In this document: in pieces, positions 1 through 9,307 of the stretch
How positions within the stretch are numbered: position 1 is the stretch's first letter
Layout: each line of letters begins with the position of its first letter
Assembly (NCBI GenBank): GCA_049999805.1
Contig: JBNGIO010006445.1
Span: forward strand, 1-38,593
Length of the DNA stretch: 38,593 nucleotides
Reading direction: 5' to 3'
Origin: Folioceros fuciformis
Lineage: Eukaryota; Anthocerotophyta; Anthocerotopsida; Anthocerotales
Notes under the pieces: generated by a model
The model's input: only the letters and a program-made list of their open reading frames with translations
Databases searched by the model: none
Told to the model about the DNA's origin: nothing
Program-made: the position numbers and the translations under genes

Positions 1-950
1 TTCTTCTTCTTGTCCTTCTCCCTCACTCTCTCCTTCTCTTTCTTGGATCTCCCTTTGCCCCACGGATGAGACTCCTCATAATTGAGGGCTGCTCTTATAG
101 CCCTGTCCACATCTTTTCTGCGAACAATTTCACATGGCCCCCCATCCTCGATCCTAAGCCTCCAGCGAACCACCTAATGGCTTGTAAGTCTGAATGAGGT
201 CCACAGCAATCCCGCAGGCTGTGGAACCTCTCCACATAGGCCTGCAAGGTCTCCTTCCTCCTCCTCCTCAAGGCCTCCAGCTTGGACAGCACATAGCCCT
301 CTACGTCTATCCCCCTGAACCGCTCACAAAAGGCCCTCTTCAACGCATCAAAAGTTGCTGGAAATGTGCCAACCTTGAGGTACTCTCTCCTGTACCACTT
401 GGCAGGCCCTCCACGCAGTACACCATAGAACAATTGGATGCGCTGTGCATCCGCTGATTCTTGGTTAGCAAGGGTCAGCTGCTCAAACCTCTCCACAAAT
501 TCATCCGGGTCCTCATAACCCTTCTTCTCCTCATACAAGGGGTACAACTGCTTGGTGGACATTGCAACAGCTGGGGCCGCCATGGTGCCTGCACTCACCA
601 CTGCAGTTGCGGATCCAGCAGCTCCAACAACTGGAGTTGGGCTGATGTTGCTGAATCCTTCAGCCCCTGCACTCCTAATCACCTACACCAGTCTAGGATG
701 AAGACCAAGGAGCAGACTTGGATTAGGTTGCCCTGGATTAGTCCTCCCCCCAATAGCTGAAAGTTGAGGGTCTTGTTCCAACGTGATTGATTCCCCCAAG
801 ATCTGCTGGTTGCTTGCCCCTCTCCTCCTCCTCTCTAGTGTATGCCCTGGCTATGCCCTCCTTAGCTCCCTCTCCACTGCTCTTTGCTCACGCTCCAATA
901 CTTGCTGCTGCCTCCTTACTTGAGCTTGAGCTCCCCTTCAAAGCTAGAGT
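1..950 (-). pseudogene. Gypsy gag (retrotransposon capsid), broken
   Basis: Gag is the capsid polyprotein of the element. The central part (95-682) carries the retrotransposon gag signature: a YEDPDEFVERFEQL stretch, then GGPAKWYRREYL, then TFDALKRAFCERF, then an Arg/Lys-rich helix and ETLQAYVERFHSLRDCCG. Upstream in the same frame is a charged coiled-coil-like segment (QQVLEREQRAVEREL, about 860-920), cut off by TAG codons at 851-853 and 683-685. Near 154-157 a single-base deletion shifts the frame. Past it the other frame reads KDVDRAIRAALNYEE and a Lys/Arg/Glu-rich tail to the window edge. With two nonsense codons and a frameshift this copy cannot make full-length Gag. Confidence 0.75.
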
Positions 951-1054
951 TGAAATCTTCAGCTCCTATGCGGGGCATCCATCAACCCTGCCACATTCCC
1001 TTGTACAGTCCCCTATCTAGATTAGTCCTCTCCAAACCTTGACAACAATGTCAC

Positions 1055-1072
1055 TCCCCAGCAACGGCGCCA
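1055..1072 (-). other. Primer-binding site, tRNA-Asp type
   Basis: The minus strand reads TGGCGCCGTTGCTGGGGA. It differs at one position from TGGCGCCGTTGCCGGGGA, the site complementary to the 3' end of plant tRNA-Asp that is used by many plant gypsy elements. It lies 3 bp inside the LTR edge, as expected. Confidence 0.85.
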
Positions 1073-1075
1073 AAA

Positions 1076-2353
1076 TGTGGAGTGATTTCTTACACACCCA
1101 AGAACCACCAAGGGGCCACACTTCTCCTTATTATCGTTGCAGTCTTATGATTCGCTTCCAATGGAGTAAACTAATGTCAAGGTTACCTACATCCCCCTAA
1201 TCTCACCCTATTTATTAGCATATACCAAGTGCTACAGCAAAAGATCAGAATTCTCGATCCTATCTTCAGCTCCTACCACAACACCAACCCTAGCCTCAAC
1301 AAAATGAGAACTCCAGCATTGTCTTCAACCATCGTTTCCAGCTCCAAGTATCAATCGCTTCAGTGCTGAGAGGAGGCTCTAGCCCCAAGTCTGGCCTCCA
1401 ACTCTCAGCACCTAGTGTTAGCTACCTCCGCAGTTGAACGAGAACCTCAACTTCAGCTAGCTCCTCACTCCAGCTTCAACAGTTCATTCCACCACTTCAG
1501 CACTTCACCCCCAGCATTTCAGTCCTTCACTTCAGCTCAACTCCTCACTTCAACACTTCCACTTTCAAAATCTGCAACTCAACCCTTCTCTCCTGCAATT
1601 TGGAACACAACAGCCTTCCCTCTTGCAGCCTTCAAGGCAGAGTCGAGGCCTAGGGCTGGGTAGCCTCCTTGGCTCATGGCCATGCAACCTCACCTCAGCC
1701 AGCATGCAAGGTGGTCAGCCATTGCGGATTCGGCCACACGAATCTTGGCAGTCTTGGGATCCTCCACGTTCCCCTAGTGGCAAGGGAAATCAGGACCTTG
1801 GTTTAGTCTCAACCAGCTCAGCGCCCTAAGCCAGGAGTTCTGCACCCAAGGTCCAGGGAAATCGCACCGTAGACAGCCCCCTCCTCAATGGCAGGTCTAG
1901 CCTCTTATACTACCTTGGCCCAAACCTTCATCTCTATCTATTAGGGTTAGCCTTAGTCAACCACCCAACAATCTCTCTCTGACCTAAGCTGCCCCTAATT
2001 CTGACCTAAAACTAACTTTGACCTAACCCTAACTTTGACCCAAACCTAGTTCTGACCTAATAGGGGTTGTGTCCCATGGACACCATTGGATGCCCTTACC
2101 AAAATTGACCAACCTCTCAAGACTACCAAAATGGTTAGTGCCTCTCAACACTCTCTCCCTCCTCTCTCAAATCATTCCATCCCTTCTCTCAGATCATTCC
2201 AGCAACCCTTCAAAGACGCGTCTCGCCTCACCATTAATCTAGCTACTAATCTAACTTAATCTTTTAACCATTTCACCACAGGGTTCACTTAGAGATTCCC
2301 AAAAAGAGAAATCCTATCATTTTCAAGGACCTATTCAGCATGTGGAGTCCACA
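1076..2353 (-). repeat. 5' LTR of the gypsy element (1278 bp)
   Basis: The LTR is bounded by TGTGGA at its start (2353 on the minus strand) and TCCACA at its end (1076), next to the PBS. It carries a TATA-like TATAAG on the minus strand at 1904-1909, about 445 bp in, a plausible U3 promoter. Much of 1400-1600 is a pyrimidine-rich stretch of degenerate 'cttcagctcc' type repeats. 1980-2070 is a run of degenerate 'ctaactttgacc' repeats. Short ORFs here are repeat artefacts. Confidence 0.8.
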
Positions 2354-2365
2354 ATGTGCTATGCG

Positions 2366-3664
2366 TCATTTATGTCCAATCCAGCGTTCAAAGGGAGTAT
2401 AAGTAAAGAGTGGTTTCACTGGTAATCTATTGTGAACATAATTAACTGCAGCAACTGATTTTGCCCAATACCCACGGGTAAGTGATGCAGCTGATAAATT
2501 AGCTTTGCAGCATTCTTGTAAAGTGCGATTATATCGCTTAGCATATGAATTGTGTGCAGGGTGATATGGTATGGTCAATTGGTGGATCACTCCCTTCTGC
2601 CTGCAATATGCCTGTAAATCGTGGCTAAGGTACTCCTGTGCATTGTCACTTCTGAGTTTCTTCAACTTACAGCCTGTTTGAGTCTCAGCCATATGCACAT
2701 AGTCTAAAAATTTCTCATAAACTTGAGATCTGTGATGCAGAAAGTAGAGATGGCAAAAATGGCTCAATTCATCTAAAAACAATAGGAAATAAAATGCCCC
2801 ACCAAAAGACGTTGTAGACATTGGGCCACATATATTACTGTGTACCACATCCAACAGTCCGAGAGCCTTGGTTGGTTCAGGGTCATTATAAGGCTTTTGT
2901 GCCATCTTCCGAATCTGACAATCCTCGCAGAACAGGTATTCCTGAACTTTAAAGGTGATAGGATCCTTGTACAACTCTAGTTTATTAACAACTTGACGTA
3001 TATAACTTGTGCTTGGATGGCAAAGACGGTTGTGCCAGAGGAATGTATGGTCGACATCAACTTTTGCATCAGTGATGAGGTTGTATGCATAATTAGCCGT
3101 AACGTCGAATTGATACAAGTCATTGTAAGTTACTCCTTCACCAAGGATCGCTGAAGGATTGTTAACATAAGTGACTATACAGCTTATAGGAGTAAAACAT
3201 ACTCGCAGATCATGGTCCATAAACAGCTTTCTTACTGACAATAAGTTTTTCTTCATGCTAGGCACATGCAGAACACCAAGTAATGTGATATGTTTCCCTC
3301 CTTTCATGGGAAAAACAACATCACCATAGCCAACAATGGCCAATCCACTATCGTCCCCGAGGAGCACAAACTGACTGGTTGGTGCTAATTTATAAGTGGA
3401 GAATTTGTCTTGGGATACACAGATGTGATTTGTCACCCCTGAATCCAAAAACCACATGTTAATGTCGGCTTGAGTGAGGGAAAGACATACCGCTAGAATA
3501 GTTGGCGGTTTGTGTGCTGCTTGTGTAGGACTATTCTGTCCTTTTGTCACCACATGTGTTTCAGCGCCTGGTGGTGCCTCTCGGCGTGGCTCTCTAGCCC
3601 GCTTCTTCCGGCACTCATTCTCGAAATGTCCAGGAAGGCTGCAATCTTGGCACGAAGAGCTCAA
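2366..3664 (-). pseudogene. Copia-1 nucleocapsid knuckle, protease and integrase
   Basis: The frame opens with a zinc knuckle (CQDCSLPGHFENEC), followed by a copia protease with FLDSGVTNHIC, the GAG-pre-integrase HHCC zinc site (WHNRLCHPS, then CEDCQIRKM) and the integrase core. The usual first catalytic Asp (HSDLCGP) is Asn here (HSNICGP, codon at 2834-2836). The second is kept (RSDNAQEY). The third, Glu in the usual NGVAERxNR, is Lys (NSYAKRYNR, codon at 2537-2539). The frame ends at TGA 2366-2368. The following codons still fit a copia protein (RIAH) up to 2354, where the gypsy LTR begins. There is no ATG at the start, because the deletion that joins it to gag also shifts the frame. Confidence 0.85.
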
Positions 3665-4167
3665 AATTTGTGTAGGTAAGTTTCAACAATGTCCCTCTCC
3701 TTCATATGAAGGTTGTAGAGTTGTCTAGTCGCGTTGATAAGCGACATTCCATCTTTTGCTGCGAACATGTCCTTAAACAACTGCCATATGCTTGCAGAGG
3801 TGGTCTGCCCTTGTGTGTGTTGTATCATGTTTTTATCGAGAGCATAAATAATTAAGCAGCGTGCTCTCTTATCAAGCTTCAGCCAAGCCTGGATTTCAGC
3901 ATATGTTCCTTTAGGGGTTAACAGTGCTGGATTTGTAGCTGTACCAGTCCCAACGTCAAGGAGATCATATTCTTCTAAGATGGCCTCCATACGACGCTCC
4001 CAAATTGGGTAATCTATCCCGTTGAATCTGTCTTTATCTTTAATGTCAATTTTAATTGTATTAAATAGAGTTGTGCTGGTGGGATTGCTAGTTCCCATGA
4101 ATAAGGTTTTGGGAGGAGTGAAAAAAGGGCAAGGTGTTCTTGGATACCTATGTGGAGGTGACCACAT
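3661..4167 (-). pseudogene. Copia-1 gag (UBN2-type), internally deleted
   Basis: This is the gag of a copia element. Residues about 35-165 form the UBN2/DUF4219 capsid-like region (IDIKDKDRFNGIDYPIWERRM, then LDKRARCLIIYALD, then SIWQLFKDMF). The ATG at 4167 overlaps the end of the leader ORF by 20 nt in another frame. After ERDIVETYLHKF a TGA at 3661-3663 ends the frame, and the zinc knuckle follows at once in a different frame. In copia-2 the matching interval between the capsid helix and the knuckle is about 140 residues, so roughly 400 bp were lost at about 3662-3666. Confidence 0.8.
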
Positions 4168-4708
4168 ACAGCTGTTGATAGGTGCTGTAGGAACCTACTG
4201 TATCAAAAAAAAAGAGAGTGGAGGAGTCAAAGTCCTGACCAAACATCTTTGCTAAAGACCCTAAAATTTGCTCAATTGGTTCAGGTACTATCATCAAAAC
4301 GAAGGATGGATCACAATGGGAAACATCACAACTCGAGATCCTCGAATTGGATTTAAAACCCGAAGAGAGTGAGAAATCTGTGAATTGCTCTATTAGCAAA
4401 GTGGCTTGTGACAATTTCTTGTGCAAAACACCTATTTGTTTCTGTAATTGCATGTGGTTCCTTTTGTAGATTTGTTGTGTGACACGTGCTTGGTCTTTAA
4501 GTATCGCCACTGAAGATATCAAGTGCTTAATTGCTATGTGGTCCTGGGGACAGGTGAGATGTTGCAGGGGCAAAGGACGACGAAGGAAAGGCGGATCTAC
4601 TACATGCTGGGCATAGCAAATATTACAAAAAAAACAGGGCTGATGTTGAGAAAGTAGGTCTTGATCTCCACTGAATTTATTTCCATTTCGATTCCTATTC
4701 CGTGTCAT
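4148..4708 (-). CDS. Copia-1 leader ORF: CxxC and coiled-coil protein, unknown function
   Basis: This 186-residue ORF lies between the PBS and gag, where most plant copia elements have no gene. It starts at ATG 4708 with an Asn/Arg-rich N-terminus (MTRNRNRNGN), then a C-F-F-C-N-I-C cluster. After that comes a charged amphipathic stretch of about 60 residues (QKQIGVLHKKLSQATLLIEQF) that looks like a coiled coil. Its stop overlaps the start of gag. Copia-2 (21312-21905) and copia-4 (13147-13467) hold ORFs of the same layout at the same place. I recognise no known family. The repeated architecture in three diverged elements suggests a real gene; decay of an N-terminal gag extension is the alternative. 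Confidence 0.55.
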   Translation of the reverse strand: MTRNRNRNGNKFSGDQDLLSQHQPCFFCNICYAQHVVDPPFLRRPLPLQHLTCPQDHIAIKHLISSVAILKDQARVTQQIYKRNHMQLQKQIGVLHKKLSQATLLIEQFTDFSLSSGFKSNSRISSCDVSHCDPSFVLMIVPEPIEQILGSLAKMFGQDFDSSTLFFFDTVGSYSTYQQLYVVTST

Positions 4709-4763
4709 GGTGCCGATCCACTTATCGTTTGTGCCTTTGACTGCACTCCCATCTGCTTAGGGC

Positions 4764-4976
4764 CTACCAATATTGTTTGAGCAGATCAAGATAAAGTCTC
4801 TTCTCCTCCTCCTGCCAGGGAAAACTAGAGGGTGGTACTGTCCACACTAGACGGAGGGTGGTACTGTCCACACTAGACGGAGGGTGGTACTGTCCACACT
4901 GGGCGGAGGGTGGTACTGTCCACACTGGGCGGAGGGTGGTACTGTCCACACTGGAACATGCTGCAACATCCTTCAT
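4764..4976 (-). CDS. Copia-1 small leader ORF built on 26-bp repeats
   Basis: A 70-residue ORF begins at ATG 4976, eight bases past the PBS. It starts MKDVAACSSVD, runs through the whole 26-bp repeat array and ends EEEKRLYLDLLKQYW. Because 26 is not a multiple of 3, each repeat is read in a different frame, yet all are open. It sits where copia-2 has its 58-residue leader ORF, but I see no clear sequence match between the two. It may be no more than an open leader. Confidence 0.25.
   Translation of the reverse strand: MKDVAACSSVDSTTLRPVWTVPPSAQCGQYHPPSSVDSTTLRLVWTVPPSSFPWQEEEKRLYLDLLKQYW
4829..4954. repeat. 26-bp tandem repeat, 4.8 copies
   Basis: The unit agggtggtactgtccacact plus six further bases is repeated at 4829, 4855, 4881, 4907 and (partial) 4933. 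Units 1-2 end in agacgg and units 3-4 in gggcgg, so the array grew in steps. It lies in the copia-1 leader, 30 bp from the PBS. Confidence 0.95.
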
Positions 4977-4983
4977 GCTGCAA

Positions 4984-4995
4984 AGCTCTGATACC
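4984..4995 (-). other. Copia-1 primer-binding site (tRNA-iMet)
   Basis: The minus strand reads GGTATCAGAGCT, the core of the classic copia PBS complementary to initiator tRNA-Met. The LTR should begin a few bases to the right, with a TG at 5000. Confidence 0.8.
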
Positions 4996-4999
4996 GTTT

Positions 5000-5331
5000 T
5001 GTATCTATGCCATCGCTTACCCATACTACTAGCAGCACTTGAACAAAGAACACACACATGCGCATATCGTAGAATTGTAGAATAGAATTTTTGGGTTCAG
5101 GAAAAAAACATATAAACAAAAGGTGGGAGTGTATAACCGTTTTTCTAACCTAATTCCTAATTAAATGATATTTAATTAATAGTTACGAGTTAGTGTCTGA
5201 AAATTGAAAACACTACTCCAATAACCATCTTGCAGTCCTCTACAATAGTAAGTCATATCCTGGCCCTCCTCCTCTAGATTTTCCACACCAAAACTTCACG
5301 CTCACTTGTGGCTCAACAAGAACTTGCCCAA
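5000..5331 (-). other. Probable copia-1 5' LTR, outer edge not resolved
   Basis: Sequence right of the PBS begins with TG (plus strand tgtatctatgcc), as an inverted LTR should. No second LTR lies in the window, so the outer end cannot be fixed. It may lie near 5150-5215. No gene is visible in this stretch. Confidence 0.4.
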
Positions 5332-5799
5332 CTAGAAGTGCTCGAGCAAGGGGTTCTCCTCTACTTTAGTGTCCAGGGAACCCATGGTTGTCCAATGGAA
5401 GCATGTGCTCGAGCTGGCCTTGCTCCGCAATAAAGCCATTCTATGCTTCCAAGCAGCGGTTGGAAACTCTCCTCTCTTCGTGTCCATTTTTTTTGCCTGT
5501 TTGCAGGACTGGATGGTCGCAAAGCATGGCAGGACTTTGTGTCGCTTTGTTATAACCTCATTCTTGTAACTGCTTTGTTTGTTGACGAAGGTGAAGTTTG
5601 GGCTTCCGCATCTAGCACCGAGTAGATTGTGTGAGTCGGGCATGAAATCAAAATAACCTGTAAGATTATAGGCGTGCGAAACAACATCATCAGGTAGCTG
5701 CATCGAACAAGATGCCCGTGGCACAAACTCATCGGAGGCTGAGCCACCCCAAGCAAGATACTGACCGACTTGTGGCGCTGACAGCAAAGCTTTTAGCAT
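5332..5799 (-). CDS. Hypothetical ORF, 155 residues
   Basis: An open frame from ATG 5799 encodes a 155-residue soluble-looking protein with nine Cys and a basic second half (KRHKVLPCF, CKQAKKMDTKRGEF, AAWKHRMALLRSK). There is no signal peptide or membrane segment, and I recognise no family. It sits between the copia-1 LTR and the dirigent gene. Overlapping shorter frames on both strands are less convincing. It could be an exon of a host gene, a transposon remnant or chance. About 0.5 kb to its right (5800-6310) I see nothing I can name. Confidence 0.25.
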   Translation of the reverse strand: MLKALLSAPQVGQYLAWGGSASDEFVPRASCSMQLPDDVVSHAYNLTGYFDFMPDSHNLLGARCGSPNFTFVNKQSSYKNEVITKRHKVLPCFATIQSCKQAKKMDTKRGEFPTAAWKHRMALLRSKASSSTCFHWTTMGSLDTKVEENPLLEHF

Positions 5800-6331
5800 C
5801 AGTTTCCCTGGATCATCTTGGAGTACACTTGGATCTGCCTCTCATTTCCTACTGGAACTCTTGTCATTGATGATGCTCGGAGGAGAAGACTAGAGTGTCG
5901 TGAATGAGGAGCCCGTCCGAAAGTTGTTGGACCGCAAGGACGGGGGTGGGTAGCTTTTCCCCCTGGAGTGGGGCGCCCAATGCAACGCTTCCTGTGGTGG
6001 GTCTCACTTTACCATGGGCTGATTCGCGTGCGATCTCGTGTCCGACCTTCCACCTCCTTCAATTCCGGACAAGAGCAACAAAATTTGAAGAAGCACCCGG
6101 GCCCCAATGCATGTTGGCTGTAGGTCGCGAACGTATGTAATAAGAGTTTGGCAAGTATCTTGAGCAAAGTTCCCGCAAAACGCACCCGAATCGCGACTCG
6201 CTCATCTGCTGCTCACCAGCTGAACTCCATCGTCAATTTCCTGCTTCGCACTGGCTGTGCGAAATTTGAAAACACATGTCATGTTGCGCCTGAGATACAG
6301 GCCTGCTGGTCTCTCCGGAGCTGCGGACGCC

Positions 6332-6376
6332 CTGTTTCTGACGCCCTAGGGAGAGACCCTAGGGCGTCAGAAACAG
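6332..6376. repeat. Perfect 20-bp inverted repeat with 5-nt loop
   Basis: Arms 6332-6351 and 6357-6376 are exact reverse complements (ctgtttctgacgccctaggg and its complement) around the loop agaga. Both arms carry TGACG, the core bound by TGA-class bZIP factors. The hairpin lies about 300 bp upstream of the dirigent ATG. A second inverted pair, gatggaaagcga (6376-6387) and its complement (6462-6473), follows at once, and 'gggcgtc(a/g)gaaa' recurs as a direct repeat at 6362 and 6422. Confidence 0.9.
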
Positions 6377-6678
6377 ATGGAAAGCGATCTACAGCTGTCG
6401 CGCGCTAGGCTCTTGGCCGTTGGGCGTCGGAAAAAGATGCAAAGGGGGCTAAAGCTGCAACTCGCTTTCCATCTTCATCGGATTCCCCTTTCCCCATCCC
6501 CTCCGTACCTCCCTGTCCGACCGTTCGCACACAAGAAGGGACCTGACAGAGGGTTTCGGGTTCAACCTCGCAACCCGATCCCGGTCATGGGAGGAGCCCT
6601 TCAAATGCCCGCCCAAGCAGGCCCCACGCAACAACGCCCTCTCTCGAACTTGGCCTTCTGCAGTGCACGAAATCGAAA

Positions 6679-7188
6679 ATGGCCGGGTACAAGCAGCTCG
6701 CCGCAGCCCTGTTCATGCTGGCAGCGCTAGCCTGCGTGGCCGAAGCCAGCAGCTGGAGGCACACCGGATCCGACGGCATCACCATCCTGTCCTTTGTGGA
6801 GACAGCTGCCCAGGCGGACCGAGAGGTGTTCCTCCCTAATCCCATCCCCGGCAAGACCGACCCGAAGTTCGGCCAAGGCGGGGTGTACAACGCCGGCGTA
6901 CTCGTCAGGGGCAAGGAGGTGGGCCGCTCCACCGGCTTCTACTGATACGACTCCGTCTCTGGCGGCGTCCTCCAGTACGTCTTCACCCTCACCTTCACCA
7001 AAGGCTTCTACAAGGGCAGCTCCCTCACCCTCGGCGGCCGCCTCGTCTCCAGCATATCCATGGACGAGTTCCCCGTCACAGGCGGCACCGGCGTCTTCAA
7101 ATTCGTCACAGGATCGGCCATGTATACCACTCTCCCGACTGGCGCCTACGATGTCGTGGTCACCCTCAAAGGTGTCCTCCCCGGCTGA
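6679..7188 (+). pseudogene. Dirigent-family protein, one in-frame TGA
   Basis: Dirigent proteins are secreted eight-stranded beta barrels that steer the stereochemistry of phenoxy-radical coupling (lignans, lignin-like polymers). ATG 6679 sits in a good context (aaaATGGC). Residues 1-24 form a signal peptide (MAGYKQLAAALFMLAALACV). The mature part shows family features: ITILSFVETA, then KFGQGGVYNAG, RGKEVGRSTGFY, LQYVFTLTFTKGFYKGSSL, and EFPVTGGTGVFKFVTGSAM with the conserved GGTGxF turn, ending YDVVVTLKGVLPG at TGA 7186. At 6943-6945, codon 89, there is a TGA in otherwise unbroken homology. The total of 169 codons is normal for the family. It is probably a recently inactivated gene. Stop readthrough or a sequencing error would also fit. 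No second stop or frameshift is present. Confidence 0.85.
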
Positions 7189-7826
7189 AGCATTGGCAGT
7201 GAAGCTCGCTGAAAGCAGAGGATCACGCTCCTTTCTCAAAGTCTGTGGCCCACCCACAACCTTGTCTCATTTGTTTCACGCTCCACCACTTGTTGTTGCT
7301 AAAGGCAACGTGATATCCAGGGTAGGACAGTCACAGTGTGATCATTTTTGGGTAGGATAGTCACTGGACAACCGAATCACATGGTTGATGAGAGGTCAAT
7401 GCGGACTAATTTTGCTACTTAACACCTTACTCCTAGCTACTTCTCATGCTTCCCTTAAAGGATCCATCTAGGTGTGAATCTAGTATACTTAATCCTAGAA
7501 TTCTTATAAACTTGTGTTTCTTAGGTCTACACAAAATGTATTAGGTCTACACAAAATGTACAACTCTAGGAACATAAGGTAGAGTAGAATTGGGCTCTCT
7601 TTTGTGTTGAGATCTCCTTCCAAAGTCATTATCTCTTATCTTCACTACAAGCATATGAGTGATGCAAGCCCAAACTTCATGTCATATTCTAAATAACAAA
7701 TGCAACACCAACATCACCACCACTAATCTCCTAGTCCGTCCAAGAACCACTTTGTTCAACACAACAAAGAATTAAATTATATAATTTAGTACATCTGGAA
7801 GATAACAAAATGAGAGGGATACACGT
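7189..7826. other. Intergenic, no gene seen
   Basis: AT-rich spacer between the dirigent gene and the 3' end of the first RING gene. A 20-bp unit (attaggtctacacaaaatgt) occurs twice in tandem around 7522-7561, and 'gggtagga(c/t)agtcac' occurs twice near 7319-7365. Nothing else is recognised. Confidence 0.7.
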
Positions 7827-8417
7827 TTATTGGTGGATAATAACATCCACAAGATGTGGATCTAGGGACACTAATACTTTACCTATGTCAAGGCTCAACC
7901 TATCTAAGGGACAGGTCATGGAAGAAGTGAACCATTCATCAATACACCCACGATGGAAAGTATGACAACATTCAGGAAGTCTTCTAACTTCTTGTCCCTC
8001 GTCCAATGAATTAAGACATATAGAACATTCTTCATTACTCTCCCCAACTTTCTTATAAAAAGTGAATCGAATAGTTTGCTCCAACTTTATCACATCTAGT
8101 TGCTCTTGTCCGCGTTGTGCTTGATGAACCCGCTGACCGGGTACTTCCCTATGCCTGTTAGTTATTCGCAATTGCCTTGGTTGTGTGTGATCGATTGGCT
8201 GACCAAATACATCTCTTGGCCTATTAAGTATCTCCCTCTCATTAACATGGTGTAATGATACGAGTCTCTCTTGACATCTATGCTTTAACCATTTCATGAA
8301 ACCTAACATAAAACCAATGATTACCATAAGGCACATACATGCAGCCAATTCGGGTAATCCAAATAATCTAGGGCCGTCATAATATTCAGTGATGTATTGG
8401 CCAAGTGTTGAAGACAT
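7827..8417 (-). CDS. Membrane RING-H2 protein with Asp as eighth zinc ligand (copy 1)
   Basis: A likely E3 ubiquitin ligase, built like plant ATL proteins: one N-terminal membrane helix and a cytosolic RING. The chosen ATG (8417) gives 196 residues; the frame is open further upstream but without an ATG. The helix spans about residues 20-44. The RING spans 131-172 with ligands C131, C134, C150, H152, H155, C158 and C169. The eighth position, Cys in ATL proteins, is Asp172 (CPLDR). E2-contact residues are kept: Ile133, Trp162 and Pro170. RBX1, the cullin RING subunit, also uses Asp in CPLD. A polypyrimidine stretch ending in CAG lies about 30 bp upstream of the ATG and could end a 5'UTR intron. 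Its closest relative is the tandem copy at 9342-9794. Confidence 0.75.
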   Translation of the reverse strand: MSSTLGQYITEYYDGPRLFGLPELAACMCLMVIIGFMLGFMKWLKHRCQERLVSLHHVNEREILNRPRDVFGQPIDHTQPRQLRITNRHREVPGQRVHQAQRGQEQLDVIKLEQTIRFTFYKKVGESNEECSICLNSLDEGQEVRRLPECCHTFHRGCIDEWFTSSMTCPLDRLSLDIGKVLVSLDPHLVDVIIHQ

Positions 8418-8419
8418 TG

Positions 8420-9272
8420 TAATTTGAAAAAACAAGTGTACAGTCTCTGAAACCAAAAACCAATGTATCCTTGATTCTCCTAAAGTTGAAAAGAGTACTG
8501 ACTACAAAGTAGTAGATAGCAAACAAAGAGGTTATCAATGTGTTTGTTTCGAAATATCTATATCATGGATATCATGTATTGCATACATGTATAGATTGCT
8601 AGAAATTGTTTTCGAGACTTTTATTTACCAAACATTATCCTTAACTAGAAAGACCCTTTGCAATATGAGCTACTACCTAATGCAAACCTCGAGTGATCAG
8701 AGCCAAATTTATAAAGACTTGTGGCTGTACATGCATATATAGACCCTTGGAAGAATTGGATGATACTTGGACCACGAAGATTGTAAGAATATCATGATTC
8801 AGTAATTTAAAAAATTTACAATATTTTATAATTAAAATAAAGATAGATAGATTAAAATTGAGTGGTAACACACCATGAATCAAGGGATACAACTGACAAA
8901 CAAGTTAGTTTATCAACTTTGGATTTACGCTCACAAACAAAGACTTTATTGATAAACAAGATCCAACAGTCATCTGCCTCAAGAAAGAGGAAAACAAAAT
9001 TGTAAAAGCAACCAGGCGGGAAAGAACTGGTCCCAAAGGCTATAATTTGTATTCAAGCTATTTTTAAACTATTTTAACATAAAAATTAAATAGTGCTAGC
9101 ACTAACTTGTCTCTAAACAATCCAATCTACAACAAGTGACCATGAAGATTCATTTAAAAAACAAGATGAAAAAGTGGACCTCATTCGGATGCTAAACCCT
9201 ATTACGACAACAACAACATTGACTTTCTTGTTCCATTTTAAGAAGATTTTCAGACCCCAACAAAAGGATTAA

Positions 9273-9307
<35 letters not shown>

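Larger units (their letters stand above)
1..2353 (-). mobile_element. Ty3/gypsy LTR retrotransposon, 5' part (LTR, PBS, gag)
   Basis: Read on the minus strand, this is the 5' LTR, a tRNA-Asp-type primer-binding site, a leader and a gag gene that runs off the window edge. The LTR ends are TGTGGA and TCCACA, a perfect 6-bp terminal inverted repeat. The right-hand flank is the integrase gene of copia-1, whose reading stops at exactly the LTR edge, so this element inserted into copia-1. The expected 5-bp target-site duplication would start with ATGTG at 2354-2358; its partner lies outside the window. The lineage (Tat/Athila-like) is suggested only by the tRNA-Asp PBS, because no pol is present here. 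Confidence 0.85.
2354..4999 (-). mobile_element. Copia-1, degenerate Ty1/copia element (internal part)
   Basis: On the minus strand the order is PBS (4984-4995), a leader with 26-bp tandem repeats, a leader ORF (4148-4708), gag (3661-4167), then protease and integrase (2366-3664). The element is interrupted in the integrase region at 2353/2354 by the gypsy insertion, so RT, RNase H and the 3' LTR lie outside the window. It carries a large gag deletion, a frameshift, a nonsense codon and substitutions of integrase catalytic residues. It is older than the gypsy element and cannot be autonomous. Confidence 0.85.

Noticed and set aside
1415-1829. Plus-strand Ser/Pro-rich frames at 1415-1829
   Set aside because: They lie inside the gypsy LTR in pyrimidine-rich repeat DNA.
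6727-7257. Minus-strand frame of 176 codons and plus-strand frame 6794-7360 over the dirigent gene
   Set aside because: Both are GC-rich shadows of the dirigent frame, which has clear family motifs.
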